Below, piece by piece: positions 61,678-64,000 of a stretch of 64,000 bases of DNA. The notes beneath the pieces are model-generated. The model worked only from the letters and a program-made list of their open reading frames with translations, searched no databases and had not been told where the DNA came from. Source of the stretch: JBEICQ01 sp046297395 (GTDB lineage: Bacteria > Bacteroidota > Bacteroidia > UBA4408); assembly GCA_046297395.1 (NCBI GenBank), contig JBKCNM010000073.1, positions 27,965 through 91,964 on the forward strand, given 5' to 3'. Within the stretch, counting starts at the first letter, position 1, and every line of letters begins with the position of its first letter. The position numbers and the translations under genes are program-made.

Positions 61678-61728
61678 TCAAAATAAATCAAGCCAAAGCA
61701 ATTACATCCCACTCCCGGATACACACAT

Positions 61729-64000
61729 ATGAGTCAGAAAAAATACTGGAAAAGCCTTGAAGATTTAAACGATTCACCGGCTTTGATCAAGCAGGCACAG
61801 CAAGAGTTTGCCGAACCCATTCCCATGGAGGAGTTTCTCTCCGGCGATGGTGTAAACAACCAGGGAACACCCCGCAGGGATTTTCTTAAATTTCTTGGGT
61901 TCTCTGTGACCGCTGCTGCCCTTGCCGCCTGCGAAACCAAAGTTCGCAAGGTGGTTCCTTATGTGATTAAACCTGAACAAATCACCGTTGGCGTCTCCAA
62001 CTGGTATGCAAGTTCTTTTTTTGATGGTCATGATTTTTGTGATGTCGTAATCAAAACCCGCGAAGGTCGCCCCATCAAAGTAGAAGGCAACAAGTTCTCC
62101 TCCATTACCATGGGTGGAACCAATGCCCGTGTGCAGGCTTCCGTATTGTCTCTTTATGATGATGCCAGGTATGCGGCTCCCCAAAAAGCCGGAAAGCCAA
62201 CCACATGGGAAATTGCCGATAAAGAAATTGCCGGTAAACTGTCAAGTCTTACCGCTTCAGGAAGTCCGGTGCGCATTCTTGCAGCTTCTGTGATTTCCCC
62301 TTCTACCGAACAATTATTTACTGAATTCGCTGCGAAGTATCCCAATACACAAGTTGTTTATTACGATGCTGTTTCTGCTTCCGGAATCATCGAGGCCAAC
62401 GAAGCCCAGTTTGGCAAAGCGGCCATTCCCAGTTACCACATCGACAAAGCCGATGTAATAGTGGGCGTGGATTGCGATTTCCTTGGCGCTTGGATTTCAC
62501 CTGTTGAGCATGCTGCACAATACGGCAAAGCCCGCAAGCTGAGTGAGGAAAAAACAAACATGATCAAACATTTTCAGTTTGAGCCTCTCATGACAATTAC
62601 CGGAGCCTCTGCAGATTATCGCACAGGGATCAAGCCTTCTGAAACAGGGGCTGTTGTTGCTGCCTTATACAATGCCATTGCCGGCAAAACAGGAGGTTCC
62701 GCTATTCAGGCAAAAAATACCACCTACAACAAACACATTGAAAAAGCTGCTGATGCCCTGGTAAATGCCAAAGGCAAGAGCTTGCTGGTGTGCGGAACCA
62801 ACAACCGTCACATTCAGGAGTTGGTAAATGCAGCCAATATGTTGCTCGGAAACTATGGTTCAACCATCGATATAGCCAATCATTCCAACACCCGCCGCGG
62901 TAAGGATGCAGATGTGGTTAACCTGGTGAATGAACTCAAGCAAGGAAAGATAGGTGCTTTGTTTGTATACAACTGCAATCCTGCCTACTCCTTACCGGCT
63001 TCTCTCGGATTTTCTGAAGCAGTGAAAAAAGCTGTGCTCAGTGTTTCTTTCGCCGACAGGCCTGATGAAACCTCTTCGCTTTGTCAGTATGTTTGTCCGG
63101 ATCATCATTACCTCGAATCATGGGGTGATGCCAGTCCGCGTCCCGGCGCTTACAGCCTTATTCAGCCTACTATTTACCCCATGTTTGATACCCGTACCAT
63201 GCAGGACAGTTTACTCACATGGATGGGTGGTAACACCAATTACCAGGAATATGTAAAAGCCTATTGGCAGAAAAATTTGTTCAGTCGTCAATCGGCAGAT
63301 ACCTTCTTCGACAACTGGTGGACGACCTCACTGCATGATGGCGTCAGGTATTTTGAGAACAATGCCGGCAGTCCTTCATTTAATGCCGGCGATCTCGGTG
63401 CTGCTGCCAATGCTGCACAAGCTGCACTTCCCGGCAATGGTTCTTTTGAAGTTACTTTTTATGAGTCTCTTGCCCTCGGCAACGGTAGCATGGCAAACAA
63501 TCCCTGGTTACAGGAATTGCCTGATGGTATTTCCAAGGTGGTATGGGACAATTACATTGCCATGTCTCCCAAGCAAATGCAGGAACTTGGATTCGATACC
63601 ACGCGTGAGCAGGAGGCCAAGTCTGATGTAGCTGAACTCTCTGTAGGAGGCCTGTCTGTGAAACTTCCCGTGTATCCTCAGCCCGGCCAACCATATGGTA
63701 CTGTTTCCGTGGCCCTTGGTTATGGACGAAGCATTGGTGGAAAAGTAATAGAAAACAAAGAAGTATTAGGCGGTGCAAACACCTTTGCATTGGCTACAAT
63801 AGCCGTAAACATTCGATGTGGCATAAAAGCTGAAATCAAAAAAACCGGCGATAAATATCTGCTGGCCTCCACCCAAACGCATCATACGCTCATGGGTCGC
63901 CACATGGTGAAAGAATCTACACTTGCAGAATGGCAAAAAGACCGCAGGGCTGGAAACGAAAAAGAAACCTTCAAGGTAAAGGAGAATGGAAAGCATGTTG
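61729..64000 (+). CDS. actB: Alternative complex III subunit ActB, partial (3' end outside window)
   Basis: Large periplasmic subunit of alternative complex III, related to molybdopterin oxidoreductases but without molybdenum in studied cases, with a later Fe-S domain expected beyond the window. 757 codons are open to the edge. Near the N-terminus is a twin-arginine signal, RRDFLKFLGFSVTAAALAAC, at about residues 49-68. It ends in a Cys that could be a lipobox. Then follow KVVPYVIKPEQITVGVSNWY, DVVIKTREGRPIKVEGN (molybdopterin-domain-like start), GVDCDFLGAWISP, NTRRGKDADVVNLVNELKQG and VCPDHHYLESWGDASPRPGAYS. It follows actA on the same strand, the canonical act order; actCDEF should lie beyond the end. 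Confidence 0.93.
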   Translation, partial: MSQKKYWKSLEDLNDSPALIKQAQQEFAEPIPMEEFLSGDGVNNQGTPRRDFLKFLGFSVTAAALAACETKVRKVVPYVIKPEQITVGVSNWYASSFFDGHDFCDVVIKTREGRPIKVEGNKFSSITMGGTNARVQASVLSLYDDARYAAPQKAGKPTTWEIADKEIAGKLSSLTASGSPVRILAASVISPSTEQLFTEFAAKYPNTQVVYYDAVSASGIIEANEAQFGKAAIPSYHIDKADVIVGVDCDFLGAWISPVEHAAQYGKARKLSEEKTNMIKHFQFEPLMTITGASADYRTGIKPSETGAVVAALYNAIAGKTGGSAIQAKNTTYNKHIEKAADALVNAKGKSLLVCGTNNRHIQELVNAANMLLGNYGSTIDIANHSNTRRGKDADVVNLVNELKQGKIGALFVYNCNPAYSLPASLGFSEAVKKAVLSVSFADRPDETSSLCQYVCPDHHYLESWGDASPRPGAYSLIQPTIYPMFDTRTMQDSLLTWMGGNTNYQEYVKAYWQKNLFSRQSADTFFDNWWTTSLHDGVRYFENNAGSPSFNAGDLGAAANAAQAALPGNGSFEVTFYESLALGNGSMANNPWLQELPDGISKVVWDNYIAMSPKQMQELGFDTTREQEAKSDVAELSVGGLSVKLPVYPQPGQPYGTVSVALGYGRSIGGKVIENKEVLGGANTFALATIAVNIRCGIKAEIKKTGDKYLLASTQTHHTLMGRHMVKESTLAEWQKDRRAGNEKETFKVKENGKHV

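Noticed and set aside
1..64000. CRISPR arrays, tRNA or rRNA genes, prophage or intact IS elements
   Set aside because: I looked for direct-repeat arrays in gaps, cloverleaf-like segments and transposase genes with terminal inverted repeats. None was found apart from the degenerate RayT-like gene and one REP-like palindrome.

Overview
The window is a chromosomal segment of a Bacteroidota bacterium, most like the Chitinophagales/Sphingobacteriales side of the phylum, although the sequence does not settle the order. The evidence is a SprA-type type IX secretion (T9SS) translocon, two proteins with T9SS type A sorting domains, an alternative complex III (Act) locus, PD40-OmpA and TonB-dependent outer-membrane proteins, DUF2480/DUF6427-type proteins, and promoters of the TTG-N18..20-TAnnTTTG type. 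The content suggests an aerobic, pigmented organism with tightly packed genes. I see no tRNA, rRNA, CRISPR array, prophage or intact insertion sequence. Both ends cut genes: crtB on the left and actB on the right.

Layout. 1-5.2 kb: phytoene synthase (partial), an ABC-F ATPase, a T9SS cargo protein and a barrel protein. 5.5-9.9 kb: ilvE, then tig-clpP-clpX. 10.2-15.4 kb (minus): an MMPL/RND exporter, rfbA, a nucleotide-sugar epimerase and a short-chain prenyl diphosphate synthase in one run. 15.5-19.4 kb: a TonB-dependent receptor, a small secreted protein with six 19-residue repeats, and an SDR oxidoreductase. 20.0-24.0 kb (minus): deoC, a degenerate transposase-like gene, an aldehyde dehydrogenase and a truncated aldehyde dehydrogenase that runs into a REP-like palindrome. 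24.0-32.8 kb (minus): ruvA-sprA-gcvH-vanZ. 32.8-35.1 kb: maeB. 35.2-40.4 kb (minus): a five-gene photolyase/flavin-reductase operon. 40.5-43.8 kb: a flippase-like membrane protein and a second T9SS cargo protein paralogous to the first. 43.9-49.6 kb: gcvP and sucA, divergent. 49.6-53.1 kb: hemW, a DUF6427-like protein, a small DUF6341-like protein and nrdB. 53.3-55.6 kb: a TPR-PD40-PKD-OmpA protein. 55.7-59.4 kb (minus): histidine kinase-gpmI-sufE-DUF59-DUF2480. 59.6-64 kb: ccmB, then actA and actB behind a Fur-like operator candidate.

The genes fall into a few themes. One is cell-surface export: SprA, two T9SS cargo proteins and the OmpA protein. A second is isoprenoid and carotenoid metabolism: the prenyl synthase and CrtB. 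A third is aerobic respiration with its haem and Fe-S supply: Act, CcmB, HemW and SufE/DUF59. A fourth is central carbon metabolism: SucA, MaeB, GpmI and GcvP/GcvH. A fifth is light-dependent repair or signalling.

The most unusual stretches are two. In the photolyase operon, three very different photolyase/cryptochrome relatives alternate with two flavin reductases; one relative lacks the antenna domain and another lacks three of the four expected Fe-S cysteines. In the deoC operon, a RayT-type transposase relative has lost all its catalytic residues yet remains translationally coupled to an aldehyde dehydrogenase, and the operon's last gene ends inside a REP-like palindrome. Family assignments and residue equivalences were made by eye from memory of the families; no database search was possible.
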